DNA of 33,055 bases, from contig LRSR01003684.1 of the NCBI GenBank assembly GCA_001579985.1, positions 1-33,055 on the forward strand, in the 5' to 3' direction. Shown here in pieces: positions 32,562 through 33,055 of the stretch. The stretch is from Hypsibius dujardini. Taxonomy: Eukaryota; Tardigrada; Eutardigrada; Parachela; Hypsibiidae. The notes under the pieces were generated by a model, which was not told the origin of the DNA, did not search any database, and was given only the letters and a program-made list of their open reading frames with translations. Position 1 is the first letter of the stretch; every line of letters begins with the position of its first letter. The position numbers were made by a program, and so were the translations under genes.

Positions 32562-33055
32562 CTGGGGAAAAATTACGAAAATATGTTGAGTCATCAGCAA
32601 TACTAGTACATGTCGGACACATCATTTAACTAACCAAACAAATACACGGGTGTCAACATTGCTTTGAGAGAAACGCACACTGGCAGCAGTTCATTTTCAT
32701 AAGCCAATGTTCAAAATTAAACAAACGCTCAGCCCAGTTTTAGCCCAGCTGTGTGGAGTAAATACGATTAACTTTATTTAAAGGTTAACTTCCAGCGATC
32801 ATAGACTCAATAGTAATGCTACTAATTCCAGAGGGGTACAACATTCACCTAATAATCGATCAATCAAGCACCGATTCAATTAGTGTAAACATTTCGATCT
32901 TTTAAGGTCCCCAAGACGTCCACCCTTGTTCATAGAAATTCCAATAATGATCAAGTTATTAGCAAACACATTTGAGATTTGGGGAGAAAAAAGCTGAAAG
33001 TAAGTTTATGGATTTGCAAGACGGAAGCGGCTTATCACCCTATTCTGTACTAAGA
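32562..33055. other. right flank, probably upstream intron of the THAP gene
   Basis: No exon was identified. The acceptor preceding 32561 (TTTTTCCCCAG) is good, so this is likely intronic, with the missing 5' exon or exons beyond the window. Confidence 0.4.

Overview
Intron-rich nuclear DNA from an animal, most likely a compact-genome invertebrate. Coding exons are joined by canonical GT-AG introns, many only 60-110 bases long. The gene content is metazoan: a neurotransmitter-type SLC6 transporter, a NAP1 histone chaperone, a mucin-like membrane protein and a THAP zinc-finger protein. Short intergenic gaps, moderate GC and abundant CAGA/CTGT microsatellites would suit a tardigrade or another small ecdysozoan. 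That placement is a guess and not shown by the sequence.

All recognised genes lie on the minus strand, so transcription runs right to left. From the right edge: (1) a THAP zinc-finger, AT-hook and coiled-coil nuclear protein (26479-32561, 12 exons, 5' end not identified and probably outside the window); (2) a complete SLC6 Na+/Cl- coupled transporter of the GABA/taurine/creatine type (21006-25693, 14 exons, 676 aa); (3) a complete mucin-like type I membrane protein (12670-18527, 7 exons, 1180 aa) with one 2.57-kb Ser/Thr/Pro-rich exon; (4) a complete NAP1-family histone chaperone (9629-12101, 5 exons, 378 aa); (5) a first coding exon of an unrecognised protein (4704-4933), whose remaining exons would lie to the left. 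I found no convincing coding exon in 1-4700 or 5000-9600. No tRNA, rRNA or CRISPR array was seen.

Every exon junction of genes 1-4 was checked for reading phase by hand, and all internal junctions agree. The genes do not form an operon or a shared pathway.

The most distinctive signal is in the introns. Five non-coding inverted-repeat elements (MITE-like) fill four introns of the SLC6 and THAP genes, and two of the five belong to one TA-flanked family. When these elements, a 22-bp minisatellite and one microsatellite are subtracted, each host intron falls to about 60-85 bases, the size of the neighbouring plain introns. The SLC6 protein also has Phe in place of the Tyr that helps bind chloride in relatives.
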